The notes under the pieces are model-generated. The model searched no databases. It was given only the letters and a program-made list of their open reading frames with translations, and had not been told where the DNA came from. The translations under genes and the position numbers were made by a program. Positions 9,143 through 17,242 of a DNA stretch of 37,179 nt are shown here, in pieces. Position 1 is the first letter of the stretch. Each line of letters starts with the position of its first letter. Origin of the DNA: an uncultured Cytophagales bacterium (GTDB taxonomy: Bacteria > Bacteroidota > Bacteroidia > Cytophagales > UBA9547); the NCBI GenBank assembly GCA_945957555.1, contig CAMFLX010000032.1, positions 1-37,179 on the forward strand, read 5' to 3'.

Positions 9143-9718
9143 ATGAGTATTAGCGATTCCGAAATAATAACAGCTATAAGGGAAGGGCGGGATCAAATGG
9201 TCGTAAAGTCCATTTATGACAACGTGTTGCCCAATGTTAAGAGATTTATAGTTGCTAATGCTGGTAATAATGAAGATGCTCTAGATATTTTCCATGATGC
9301 AATGTTGGTCTTTTTCAAGTTGGTCATGGCGGGAAAATACGATGCCGACAAATACAAGGTTTATGGATTTGTATACACCATTTGTAGGAACTTGTGGATC
9401 AACCAAGCAAAAAAAAAGACTCATTTTGCAAAATGGTCGGAGTTTTCTGAAAAAGAAGAGTTTGATGAGACTGTACTAGAGCAGTTGATCTCTAAGGAAA
9501 AGCTCACATTGGTGAAGAAGTTGCTGAGTGATTTAGGTGACAAATGTGTGGAGGTGCTTACGCTCTTCATGTATAATGAACTCTCGTATCGAGAGATTGC
9601 CGTGAAAATGGGTTTCGAAAGCGAAAGTGCAGCAAAAGTAAAAGCACACAGATGCAGAAAAGCCCTTACAGAAAAGATAAAGACCGATAGATATATATTT
9701 GAACAACTACGAAATTGA
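9143..9718 (+). CDS. ECF-type RNA polymerase sigma factor
   Basis: 191 residues. Region 2 spans about 20-95, with DALDIFHDAMLVFFK and the GFVYTICRNLWINQAKK core-binding/-10 recognition segment. Region 4 spans about 128-185, with the helix-turn-helix ELSYREIAVKMGFES followed by AKVKAHRCRKAL. No region 1 or 3 is present, so it is a group 4 factor. It redirects RNA polymerase to a small regulon; ECF factors often activate their own operon. Its stop codon overlaps the TTG start of the next gene (ATTGA at 9714-9718), which indicates translational coupling with the putative anti-sigma factor. Confidence 0.92.
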   Translation: MSISDSEIITAIREGRDQMVVKSIYDNVLPNVKRFIVANAGNNEDALDIFHDAMLVFFKLVMAGKYDADKYKVYGFVYTICRNLWINQAKKKTHFAKWSEFSEKEEFDETVLEQLISKEKLTLVKKLLSDLGDKCVEVLTLFMYNELSYREIAVKMGFESESAAKVKAHRCRKALTEKIKTDRYIFEQLRN

Positions 9719-10824
9719 AAGACGAACAAGAATTATATGATTTTATAGACGATTACCTGAAAGGTGATCCTCAGGCCGATCTTCCTAAAGTAGAAGATAT
9801 GGACTTGGGGGAATTATCTCAAGAAATCGCTTACCAAAAGGTTCTTAAAGATGCCGTAGTACTCAATAGGCTATCGCAACTGAGTGAAACCATACACAAA
9901 GTGGACCAACAGGCTCAATTCAAAAAGAAGGTTGTGAAATATACCGTACTTGTGGCCTTGCTTGCTGCACTGGTCTCTACAGGAATTTTCTTCTACTCTA
10001 AAGAGAAATCAAACCATACCAAGACGACACTCACAACAAGTTCTGAAATTATAGTGGATTCCCCTTCGAAAACAGTCTTAGAGATATCATCAGATGTAAA
10101 ACCCACCCAAACGGTTGTTACGAATACTATGAAAGAACCTCAAGGGGTACCAGCAATGGCAGATAAGCCTAGTGAGTCACAGGAAAAGCCAGTAGCAGCC
10201 CATCCTGAGCAAGAAACAGCAAAGCACAGTTTGCTAACAAGTCCTGACCCAAATCCTGAAAGAGTGCCGATTCCTGAAAAAACGGTAACTCATAGTCTGG
10301 TTGATTGCAAACAAGTAAAGATTAAGGCCAATTATACTTTTGAAAACCCTTGTGTTGGGCAAAATAACGGTCAAATCACGATAGAAGAGATTTCTGGAGG
10401 AACCAAACCATACACTTTTTCTATAGACAATGCCAAAGGTTTTGCCACCGATTCGGAATTCAAAGATTTAAACAGTGGCCACTACAAAATCTTGATAAAA
10501 GATGCACATGATTGTATTTCTGATGTGATTGCGAATGTATCACTTACAGAGACTACTTGTGACGCAAAAGACGCCCAAAGTCATGTGTTCAATCCTTCAA
10601 GAGAATCATGGGAAATCCCAAATCAAAAAGAACATGCAGGCACAGTGGAGATCTACAACAATAGGGGGATTTTGGTTTATAGAGCAAATTTTAACAAATT
10701 TGAAACCTTGAACTGGAATGGCACAAGCCCTCAAGGCGAGCAGATCAGCCCTGGCGTATATATTTATAGAATTCAGTATGAAAATTCAACAAGTGAAAAA
10801 GGCTCTGTAAGCGTGGTGTATTGA
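9715..10824 (+). CDS. Putative membrane anti-sigma factor with SprB-like and T9SS type B-like C-terminal domains
   Basis: 369 residues. The start is TTG, overlapping the sigma stop; no ATG lies nearby. Residues 1-74 are acidic, helical and probably cytoplasmic (EQELYDFIDDYLKGD), the usual place of a sigma-binding domain, with no zinc-binding HxxxCxxC. Residues 76-94 form a single membrane helix. A Pro/Ser/Thr/Glu-rich linker (97-195) could cross the periplasm. Residues 198-282 resemble an SprB repeat (NPCVGQNNGQITIEEISGGTKPYTFSID). Residues 288-369 match the gliding-associated/T9SS type B C-terminal pattern: VEIYNNRGILVYRAN, then LNWNGTSPQGEQISPGVYIYRI and a final strand. I infer an anti-sigma role from position and topology. 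The combination of an inner-membrane anchor and a T9SS address domain is odd. The adjacent LRR gene overlaps its stop. Confidence 0.72.
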   Translation: MKDEQELYDFIDDYLKGDPQADLPKVEDMDLGELSQEIAYQKVLKDAVVLNRLSQLSETIHKVDQQAQFKKKVVKYTVLVALLAALVSTGIFFYSKEKSNHTKTTLTTSSEIIVDSPSKTVLEISSDVKPTQTVVTNTMKEPQGVPAMADKPSESQEKPVAAHPEQETAKHSLLTSPDPNPERVPIPEKTVTHSLVDCKQVKIKANYTFENPCVGQNNGQITIEEISGGTKPYTFSIDNAKGFATDSEFKDLNSGHYKILIKDAHDCISDVIANVSLTETTCDAKDAQSHVFNPSRESWEIPNQKEHAGTVEIYNNRGILVYRANFNKFETLNWNGTSPQGEQISPGVYIYRIQYENSTSEKGSVSVVY

Positions 10825-12701
10825 TGAATAAGTTTCTTTTCATAGCGCTACATACATGGTTGGTGTGCCAAAGTCTGGCTCAAGTCACTGATGTGCCAGA
10901 TAGTAACTTTAGGAACTATCTGAAGATCATAGTTCCGTCTTATTTTACGCCAGAAGGCAAGCTCATTGATACCATGGCGGTGAAATATGTAGGTGCTTTC
11001 AATTGCTCCAAATTCAATATAAGTTCTTTAAGTGGTATAGAGAAATTTAAAAACTTAAAGTACCTTCAGTGTACAGACAACAACATTGTCGATTTATCTG
11101 GGATCGAAAATTTGAGTGCTTTAGAAGAGTTACATTGTCACAATAATGCCCTTGTATCCTTACCTTCATTTGACAAACTCGTAAATCTTGTGTATTTCCG
11201 TTGCTCCTACAATCAGCTCAAAACATTGCCAGATTTTAGCAACAATACGAAACTTAAGACTCTACAGTGCGATTTCAATCAAGTTACGGAGATTAAAGGT
11301 TTAGATAAACTTGTCAATCTTGAAAATTTAATTATCTACTGTAATAAAATTGCACATTTGCCAGATTTATCTTCCTTACAAAATCTTCAGCTTTTAGAAT
11401 GCCATAGTAACAAATTGGACACCTTAACTGGACTTAACAATCTTAATAATCTAAAAACCATTGTTGCAGGTGATAATCTCTTTAAAAACCCTGGGGAGCT
11501 CAACGGTTTAAAGAGTCTTGAGTCGCTTGGTTTTTGGGTAAACCAGATTAATCACTTACCCGACATGTCTCTCATGACGAATCTCAAAGAGCTTGATTTT
11601 AATAATAATAAAATCAAGTCAATACCAGATTTTAGTCGGTTGCTCTTGCTTAAAACCATTAAGTGCCAAGACAACTTATTAGACTCTTTGAGCAATTTGA
11701 GTACCTTATCTGCCTTGGAGTTAGTACATGCTAAGAATAATAAGATATCCATATTCCCTAAGCTTACAGGTTCACAATCAACACTACAAGAATTACTCCT
11801 TGATACCAATGAATTGGCCACGCTACCAGACCTTTCTATGTTCACAAATCTCAAAAAGCTACAGCTACAAGGGAATAGACTCACCTTTGAGGATATTTTG
11901 CCGCTCACAAGTCTTAGTTATGCAAATGCTATAGTATATACTCCTCAAAAGGATGTATTGGCACCAAGTTTTAAGTCTTTAAAAGAAGGAGAGCTTTTTC
12001 AATGGCAAGTAGGTATAGATAAAAGTGTAAGCAACAATGTCTATGAATGGTATAAGGATGGTATACTTATTTCTCAAACCACCTCAGACCTATTTGAGAT
12101 CACTCAAATGAAAGCAAGCAATGCTGGGCTATATACATGTGTCATCAAAAACAGCGGATTGCCAAGTCTTGTTCTTAAAACGACCCCTATGCAAGTAGAG
12201 GTAGTTTCATGCATTGATTTAAGAGCGTTAAAGTACACCACTACAGAAATTGCCTGTGGTAAAGCAGGGAGCCTTACCATCGATCCTCAGAGTATCAGCA
12301 GTGACGATAGAAACTTTAGTTATGCACTTAAAGTTTCTCAGACAGGAGCTATCGTATCAGGAACCGGCAATATGGGTTTTGAAAATCTAATCAATACCGA
12401 ATATGTATTCTCTATCAGTAACGGAGCGGGTTGCTCAAACAATATAAATTTGACTGTACCTAAGAATACCACGGGTTGTGATCGGGCTATTATTCTGGCC
12501 ACTGGTGAAGACCCTAACAAGGCCAGCTTTTTTATAGAAGGAACTGGCGATGTAAAGATCTACGACAAATCTGGTCTTATTGTAAGACGTTTGACTGCAC
12601 CCACCTATTGGGATGGTCGCTTAGATGGTGGGGAGATAAAGCCTGGGCTATATGTAATAGACATCAACTCCAAATACCAAGAAGTTACCGTCATCAAATA
12701 A
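10824..12701 (+). CDS. Secreted leucine-rich-repeat protein with Ig-like, SprB-like and T9SS-type C-terminal domains
   Basis: 625 residues from ATG at 10824, which overlaps the previous stop (TGATG). The preceding TTG at 10821 adds only one residue and is less likely. A signal peptide ends near CQSLAQ. About residues 55-385 are leucine-rich repeats of 20-23 residues with an LxxLxCxxNxLxxLPDLS pattern. Residues 390-465 are Ig-like (YEWYKDGILIS, AGLYTCVI). Residues 468-555 resemble an SprB-type repeat with paired cysteines. The last 70 residues (GDVKIYDKSGLIVRRLTA, YWDGRLDGGEIKPGLYVIDI) follow the same type B-like pattern as the end of the neighbouring putative anti-sigma factor. It is probably a surface-exposed binding protein; its ligand is unknown. 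Shared end modules and overlapping genes suggest that the two proteins act in one pathway. Confidence 0.82.
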   Translation: MNKFLFIALHTWLVCQSLAQVTDVPDSNFRNYLKIIVPSYFTPEGKLIDTMAVKYVGAFNCSKFNISSLSGIEKFKNLKYLQCTDNNIVDLSGIENLSALEELHCHNNALVSLPSFDKLVNLVYFRCSYNQLKTLPDFSNNTKLKTLQCDFNQVTEIKGLDKLVNLENLIIYCNKIAHLPDLSSLQNLQLLECHSNKLDTLTGLNNLNNLKTIVAGDNLFKNPGELNGLKSLESLGFWVNQINHLPDMSLMTNLKELDFNNNKIKSIPDFSRLLLLKTIKCQDNLLDSLSNLSTLSALELVHAKNNKISIFPKLTGSQSTLQELLLDTNELATLPDLSMFTNLKKLQLQGNRLTFEDILPLTSLSYANAIVYTPQKDVLAPSFKSLKEGELFQWQVGIDKSVSNNVYEWYKDGILISQTTSDLFEITQMKASNAGLYTCVIKNSGLPSLVLKTTPMQVEVVSCIDLRALKYTTTEIACGKAGSLTIDPQSISSDDRNFSYALKVSQTGAIVSGTGNMGFENLINTEYVFSISNGAGCSNNINLTVPKNTTGCDRAIILATGEDPNKASFFIEGTGDVKIYDKSGLIVRRLTAPTYWDGRLDGGEIKPGLYVIDINSKYQEVTVIK

Positions 12702-12710
12702 TTAATGCTA

Positions 12711-13178
12711 TTAAAAAGGTCTAAACCAACCCCTTTGTGCTAACGGAGAGAAAGGCCAAGGGATAGCAATGAAAATAATCACAAAAGTTACGATACTATA
12801 GATCAACAATAGCCTGAATTTTTCAGCGTCTGCCTCTGCACGTTTTGCCAAAGCGGTACCTATGGTGGCCACTACCACAGCAACCGTCATCAGTAGAACA
12901 TGTATAATTCCGAAGAAACTTATGTTAAGATCGCCAAAGGTTGCGGTAAAGTTTTTCATAAAGTACTTGACAATTGGACTTGCGAAATATAGACAAAAGC
13001 CAATTACCGCCTGTAAGTGTATCAAACTTACCATCACCACACGGGTAATTTGGGCCTTTTTGTCAAATGGACCTTTGTTCCAGTAAGCTCTCGCACTCAG
13101 AAGAATTGTCCAAAGGAGTGAAATTACTACCAACCACCGCGTGTAGGAATGTAACGCTAACAAAAATGGATAAGACAT
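12711..13178 (-). CDS. Four-helix membrane protein, cytochrome b-like family of Bacteroidota
   Basis: 155 residues with four predicted membrane helices (about 7-28, 46-68, 88-110, 124-142). Histidines His10, His54 and His93 fall in the first three helices (ALHSYTRW, SLIHLQAVIG, IIHVLLM), which could be haem ligands; similar proteins in this phylum are often labelled cytochrome b, without proof known to me. It is convergent with the LRR gene, only 9 nt apart, with no terminator between them, so antisense overlap of the transcripts is likely. The function is unknown. Confidence 0.75.
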   Translation of the reverse strand: MSYPFLLALHSYTRWLVVISLLWTILLSARAYWNKGPFDKKAQITRVVMVSLIHLQAVIGFCLYFASPIVKYFMKNFTATFGDLNISFFGIIHVLLMTVAVVVATIGTALAKRAEADAEKFRLLLIYSIVTFVIIFIAIPWPFSPLAQRGWFRPF

Positions 13179-13225
13179 AAAAATAGGAATAATATAAATT
13201 GGTGATATCCTAAGTCAACAAAATA

Positions 13226-13261
13226 AACAATCGTCAAGTTGTGCATGACTTGACGATTGTT
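13226..13261 (-). terminator. Rho-independent terminator of the M48-YajQ operon
   Basis: A perfect 14-bp stem (13226-13239 with 13248-13261) with an 8-nt loop lies 17 nt past the yajQ stop. On the minus strand TTTATTTTG follows. Confidence 0.85.
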
Positions 13262-13277
13262 ATATCTGGTCACAGAC

Positions 13278-13769
13278 TTAGCTTTTCATATTGGTAAACG
13301 TGAGTGGCAAGTCTAAATTCGTTTTGCGCAATGCCGCGATAACTTCTTGGAGATCATCTATTTTCTTGCCAGTAACGCGTACCATATCGTCCATGATAGA
13401 TGCCTGTACCTTAGCATTACTGTCTTTGATTACTTTCATGATCTTTTTAGAAGACTCCTTGTCGATTCCTTGCTTGAGTTTAATCTCCTTCTTAAGGACC
13501 GTGCCACTTGCGTAATGTTTGCTACTAAAGTCGAAGCATGAAGTGTCCAAGTTTTGTTTCACACCTCTTTTAATGAACTCGTCTTCAATGGCAGTTACCT
13601 GCATTTCATTTGAGGTGGTAATATTGATCATATTAGCCTTTTTGTCAAACTCGATTTCAGTTTTCGAGTCTCTGAAATCGTACCTGTTGCCGATTTCTCT
13701 TTTAACCACATTTACTACGTTGTCTATAACTTGTGGATCTACCTTACATACGATATCGAATGATGCCAT
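13278..13769 (-). CDS. yajQ: YajQ family nucleotide-binding protein
   Basis: 163 residues, full length for the family. Landmarks are the opening ASFDIVCKVD, NRYDFRDSKTEIEF, the LKQGIDKESSKKIMKVIKDSNAKVQA block and VRVTGKKIDDLQ. YajQ proteins are small cytoplasmic proteins of two ferredoxin-like domains; a Xanthomonas homologue binds cyclic di-GMP, but the role in Bacteroidota is not known to me. It lies 20 nt downstream of the M48 protease gene on the same strand and precedes a strong terminator, so the two are probably cotranscribed. Confidence 0.95.
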   Translation of the reverse strand: MASFDIVCKVDPQVIDNVVNVVKREIGNRYDFRDSKTEIEFDKKANMINITTSNEMQVTAIEDEFIKRGVKQNLDTSCFDFSSKHYASGTVLKKEIKLKQGIDKESSKKIMKVIKDSNAKVQASIMDDMVRVTGKKIDDLQEVIAALRKTNLDLPLTFTNMKS

Positions 13770-13789
13770 ATAACTGCTTGATTTATGTA

Positions 13790-14599
13790 CTACTTTTTAT
13801 AATATTTGAGTGCTTCAGGCAGTGCTGCTTGAAGGTCTTTGATTCTCTTCGCATCAGACGGATGGGTCGATAGTATTTGAGGGGGCTTGCTGCCACCAGT
13901 AGCGCTCATGCGCTGCCAAAAGCTAATAGCGGCATTTGGATCGTATCCTGCCATGGCCATAAATATCAGCCCCATTTTATCGGCTTCGCTCTCATGCAAG
14001 CGAGAATAAGGCAACATCACACCTACCTGTGCCCCTAAACCTACAGCTTGCATGAAGATCTGTTGGGTTTGTTGCGGTTTTTGTGAAAGTGCTACTTGAA
14101 GGCCCATCATACCCGTTTGTAGTGCCAACTCTTGGCTCATTCTTTCACCACCATGATTGGCTATTGCATGAGCAACTTCATGGCCCATTACTACCGCTAC
14201 TCCGGTCTCATCTTTGCAGATAGGCAGTATGCCTGTATAAAAAACCACCTTGCCTCCTGGCATACACCAAGCATTTACCGTAGGGTCGTCTACCACATGA
14301 AACTCCCACGCGAATCCATTTAGCTTATCGGCATTATTGTTTTGCTGGAGGTATTGTTCTACTGCATTCTTGATCCTTATCCCTACATTTTTTACCATAT
14401 CAACCTGCGGACCACTTTGCACCACCTTAGCTTTGTTTTCAGACAAAAACTGTGAATACTGTGTATAGCTCATCGACTGCATTTGTGATGAAGGGATCAA
14501 GTTCAATTGGGATCTTCCCGTAACCACGTTTTTGGTACATGCGTAAGCCAACAATATGGCAATTGCGGATGCGCTTATCAGTTTTAGTTTGTATACCAT
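13790..14599 (-). CDS. M48 family zinc metalloprotease, probable lipoprotein
   Basis: 269 residues. The N-terminus is a short hydrophobic segment ending LAYAC with Cys21, a near-lipobox (Ala at -3). The zinc motif HEVAH is at 140-144 and the third ligand region is HESEAD at 202-207, as in the Oma1/LoiP/BepA branch of M48. WCMPGGKVVFYTGIL before the motif is also typical. Enzymes of this branch degrade or refold envelope proteins in the periplasm. It heads an operon with yajQ. Confidence 0.92.
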   Translation of the reverse strand: MVYKLKLISASAIAILLAYACTKNVVTGRSQLNLIPSSQMQSMSYTQYSQFLSENKAKVVQSGPQVDMVKNVGIRIKNAVEQYLQQNNNADKLNGFAWEFHVVDDPTVNAWCMPGGKVVFYTGILPICKDETGVAVVMGHEVAHAIANHGGERMSQELALQTGMMGLQVALSQKPQQTQQIFMQAVGLGAQVGVMLPYSRLHESEADKMGLIFMAMAGYDPNAAISFWQRMSATGGSKPPQILSTHPSDAKRIKDLQAALPEALKYYKK

Positions 14600-15174
14600 G
14601 ACAAATTCAATACGATTTCGAAAATAAAACTATAATACTTAATTTACAATCTTTCCTGTGAAATAGTGCTTAAGGCACTTAATCCCAAAAACCTTGGATA
14701 TAACCCTTTGAGAGCGCAATAAGTTTTTGCGAACGGAATCTAACCCTCCATAAGATTAAAAAAGCATTGCCAACTGGTGCAAGTGGGCAATGCTGTAGGT
14801 TGTGCCATATAAACAGAGTGATAATATGTCAGGGTTTATAATTCCTTTAGCCCAGTAGTAGGTTTCATATGAAAGAATAAACTCTTTAAAGAGCTCATAC
14901 TGTGCTATATTCTTATATACACTTGAGAGGGAAAAATGTAACGAATTACTTTCAGGCAAGAGCCTGCCTGTGTTGGTGTTATAGACTATTAAGATATGGG
15001 TTTGTCATGTGGATGGCTTGAAATAGCCGTTTTTAGAAAATATTGATAACATTTGCGATTCCTTGCTTATTTTGAAGAGAAAATAGCAAAAGGAAAGTTT
15101 CCAAGTGGGCGAGTAATGTATGCAAAGACAATACACACCAAGAAGCAACTAGTTATACCGATGAAGTTCATTTA
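14600..15174. other. Intergenic stretch of 575 nt with one strong minus-strand terminator
   Basis: I see no convincing protein gene. A 67-codon minus-strand frame (14756-14959) ends inside the terminator stem at 14763-14794 and has no recognisable domain. No tRNA-like structure is evident. The 380 nt between the end of the NlpC/P60-like gene (15175) and the terminator would be a long 3' untranslated region or could hold a small RNA. Confidence 0.5.
14757..14794 (-). terminator. Strong minus-strand terminator far from any gene end
   Basis: A 9-bp stem AGCATTGCC/GGCAATGCT (14763-14771 with 14786-14794) continues past a mismatch as ACT/AGT. On the minus strand the stem is followed at once by TTTTTT. 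The nearest upstream gene on this strand ends 380 nt earlier. Confidence 0.8.
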
Positions 15175-15702
15175 TTATTTTAGCCTTGCAAACACTATAT
15201 AATCTGGTAGGTCGAAGACATGAAGTCCAAAACCATCAGTTTGAGGATGGGACGAATACATATAGATTTTATGATTTTCATGATCTATGTGCTCAAGTAC
15301 GCCACAGTGTCCCCAAGTATAAAAGCCCAAAAAGCCTTTCCAAAATTGCACAAAATCTCCAGCCTTGGCTTCTTGTAAGGTAACGTATTTGCCCTTGCCA
15401 CTGCTATTGAGCGCATAACAGACACCATTAGGAACTTCAGATTTTGCTTTGATCAGATCATTAATAGATAGAGAAGTAATAATTTGAATCTTTTGATAAT
15501 CCCTTTTGTCTATCGTAATAAAATTCTTTAAGACCTTAATTAAAAAATCGGTACAGACTACCTGATTGTAAGATGGGGCAAGGTCGGCCCCATGTTTTTC
15601 CACATAATTAATTACATCGTCATTAGAGTTCGACTGCGCAGACAGATTAAGCCAAACGCATGATAACAAGATGAAAATTCTTTTGATTGCCACATTGTTC
15701 AT
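15175..15702 (-). CDS. Exported NlpC/P60- or CHAP-like putative cysteine hydrolase
   Basis: 175 residues. A signal peptide ends near NLSA at residue 22. Cys50 in QVVCTDFLIKVL, at the start of a helix, and His132 in TWGHCGVLEHI, at the start of a strand, occupy the places of the catalytic Cys and His of papain-like peptidoglycan hydrolases. AKAGDFVQFWKG between them resembles the PGDLVFF strand of the NlpC/P60 family. The acidic third residue is not obvious. It may cut peptidoglycan peptides or an amide in the periplasm. This is an inference from motif spacing and remains moderate. Confidence 0.62.
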   Translation of the reverse strand: MNNVAIKRIFILLSCVWLNLSAQSNSNDDVINYVEKHGADLAPSYNQVVCTDFLIKVLKNFITIDKRDYQKIQIITSLSINDLIKAKSEVPNGVCYALNSSGKGKYVTLQEAKAGDFVQFWKGFLGFYTWGHCGVLEHIDHENHKIYMYSSHPQTDGFGLHVFDLPDYIVFARLK

Positions 15703-15734
15703 GAGACGAATATACGTAATCCATACTGCGAAGA

Positions 15735-15758
15735 CGCCTAGACTTAGGTATCTAGGCG
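15735..15758. other. Hairpin between purN and the NlpC/P60-like gene
   Basis: CGCCTAGA and TCTAGGCG form a perfect 8-bp stem (15735-15742 with 15751-15758) with an 8-nt loop. No T run follows on either strand, so it is not a standard terminator. It lies 33 nt before the start codon of the NlpC/P60-like gene's neighbour spacing region, just beyond the purN stop, and could act in RNA processing or as a weak terminator of the purN-side transcript. Confidence 0.35.
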
Positions 15759-15788
15759 ATTGACTGAGTAAAGTATCGTTTTGAGATA

Positions 15789-16358
15789 TTAAATGGAGGC
15801 AAGCACTTCATCGACCACTCTTGGGAAATGCTCTGCTTCAAGTCGCTGAATTTTCTGTGCAACAGTTTCAGCAGAATCTGAAGGCTCAAGGCTACACTTG
15901 CCTTGAAAAATCACTTTACCTTCGTCATAGTGCTCGTTTACATAGTGAATGGTAATACCCGACTCTATTTCTTTATTTGCTACCACAGCTTCGTGCACAA
16001 AGTGCCCGTACATGCCCTTGCCGCCATATTTAGGCAAGAGTGCTGGGTGGATATTGATAATTCTATTTGGAAACGCTTTGACCAAACTTTCGGGAATGAG
16101 CCACAAAAAGCCAGCAAGCACCACAAGATCTATTTTTTGATGTAAGAGTTCGTTAACTACCACAGTATCTTCGACAAACTCCTTTCTACCAAAGAGTCGA
16201 GAGGTAATACCCAGCTTTTTACATCTTTCCAGTACAAAAGCTTTGCTGTTGTTGCAGTATACAGCTACAACTTCTACATCTTTGCGATCTTTGAAATAAT
16301 GAACAATATTTTCTACGTTACTACCGCTTCCCGACGCAAACAGTACAATTCTCTTCAT
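15789..16358 (-). CDS. purN: Phosphoribosylglycinamide formyltransferase
   Basis: 189 residues, the usual size. PurN transfers a formyl group from 10-formyltetrahydrofolate to GAR in step three of purine synthesis. Present are the phosphate loop FASGSGSN (7-14), the catalytic Asn102 and His104 in RIINIHPALLPKYGGKGMYG, and Asp145 in the NEHYDEGKVIFQ motif. It stands alone, without other pur genes nearby, and is divergent from a YbfF-type hydrolase gene. A TATCTTTG box lies 17 nt before the start. Confidence 0.96.
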   Translation of the reverse strand: MKRIVLFASGSGSNVENIVHYFKDRKDVEVVAVYCNNSKAFVLERCKKLGITSRLFGRKEFVEDTVVVNELLHQKIDLVVLAGFLWLIPESLVKAFPNRIINIHPALLPKYGGKGMYGHFVHEAVVANKEIESGITIHYVNEHYDEGKVIFQGKCSLEPSDSAETVAQKIQRLEAEHFPRVVDEVLASI

Positions 16359-16374
16359 GATGACCTATTTTGCC

Positions 16375-16382
16375 CAAAGATA
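16375..16382 (-). promoter_or_regulatory. -7 box (TATCTTTG) of purN
   Basis: On the minus strand TATCTTTG matches TAnnTTTG, 16 nt before the purN ATG at 16358, giving a very short leader. No clear -33 TTTG was seen. Confidence 0.4.
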
Positions 16383-16422
16383 AATCTTTTCCAAAAAACA
16401 TGAATAAATAATAGCGTATTGT

Positions 16423-16430
16423 TATTTTTG
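16423..16430 (+). promoter_or_regulatory. -7 box (TATTTTTG) of the YbfF-type hydrolase gene
   Basis: TATTTTTG matches TAnnTTTG. The upstream GTG candidate start at 16430 lies in this box, so translation must start later, at ATG 16478, with a leader of about 40 nt. Confidence 0.5.
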
Positions 16431-16477
16431 TGAACGTGTTAGGTTTTCGCTACTCGACAACCCCAACAATACAAAAC

Positions 16478-17242
16478 ATGAAACTTTTTTACAGAGAATT
16501 GGGTGAGGGCAGCCCCATCGTCATCATGCACGGTCTTTTTGGCTCTTCAGACAACTGGCTTACTTTTGCCAAAAAGCTAGCCGAAACACATAAAGTTTTT
16601 TTGCTGGATTTAAGGAATCATGGGCAATCGCCTCATGCCAGTGAACATAGTTACGCCACTATGTGTGAAGACCTTAGGGAATTCATAGACGAGCACAATC
16701 TTTTTGAGCCCGTCATCGTCGGGCATTCCATGGGTGGTAAACTGGCTATGAAATTTGCCACAAAGTATCCAGACCTGCTCTCCAAACTGGTAGTCATAGA
16801 CATTAGCCCCAAATACTACAAACCCCATCATCAAAAATACTTGGCTGCCTTACATGCGCTTCCTCTTCATGATTTACAGTCAAGACAAGAAGCTGATGTG
16901 GAAATGCAAAAGTATATCACCGAAATGGGCGTAAGGCAGTTTCTCCTAAAAAACCTATATAGGGACGAAAATAATGAGTTCAAGTGGAGGATGAACCTCC
17001 CCATACTTTCTGAACAAATCGACAATATAGGTGAAGGACTTGATGCCAACCAAAGGTTCAGAAAACCTTCACTCTTTGTAAAAGGAGAATTCTCTGATTA
17101 TATTACTGAAGACGATGAAGTGATGGCCAAATGGATTTTCCCTCAATCAAAAATGATCACTATAGCTGGTGCAGGGCATTGGGTACAAGCAGACAAGCCA
17201 GTGGAACTCTTAGAAGCTTTAGAAGAGTTTTTGAATAAGTGA
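16478..17242 (+). CDS. YbfF/ABHD11-type alpha/beta hydrolase
   Basis: 254 residues from ATG 16478. This start gives MKLFYRELGEGSPIVIMHGLFG, in line with YbfF-type proteins; an upstream GTG at 16430 falls in the promoter. The fold is clear: oxyanion loop HGLFGSSDNW, nucleophile Ser84 in VGHSMGG, and a late His in GAGHWVQADKP. LLDLRNHGQSP is the typical strand-loop of the family. Such enzymes are cytoplasmic esterases with poorly defined substrates (acyl-CoA or small esters). An 84-nt structured spacer separates it from moaCB, so the two may be cotranscribed. Confidence 0.92.
   Translation: MKLFYRELGEGSPIVIMHGLFGSSDNWLTFAKKLAETHKVFLLDLRNHGQSPHASEHSYATMCEDLREFIDEHNLFEPVIVGHSMGGKLAMKFATKYPDLLSKLVVIDISPKYYKPHHQKYLAALHALPLHDLQSRQEADVEMQKYITEMGVRQFLLKNLYRDENNEFKWRMNLPILSEQIDNIGEGLDANQRFRKPSLFVKGEFSDYITEDDEVMAKWIFPQSKMITIAGAGHWVQADKPVELLEALEEFLNK

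Noticed and set aside
14756-14959. 67-codon minus-strand ORF
   Set aside because: Its last codons lie in the stem of a strong terminator, and no domain is recognisable.
16430-16477. GTG start of the YbfF-type hydrolase
   Set aside because: The codon is the last base of a TATTTTTG promoter box plus two; the ATG at 16478 fits the family start.
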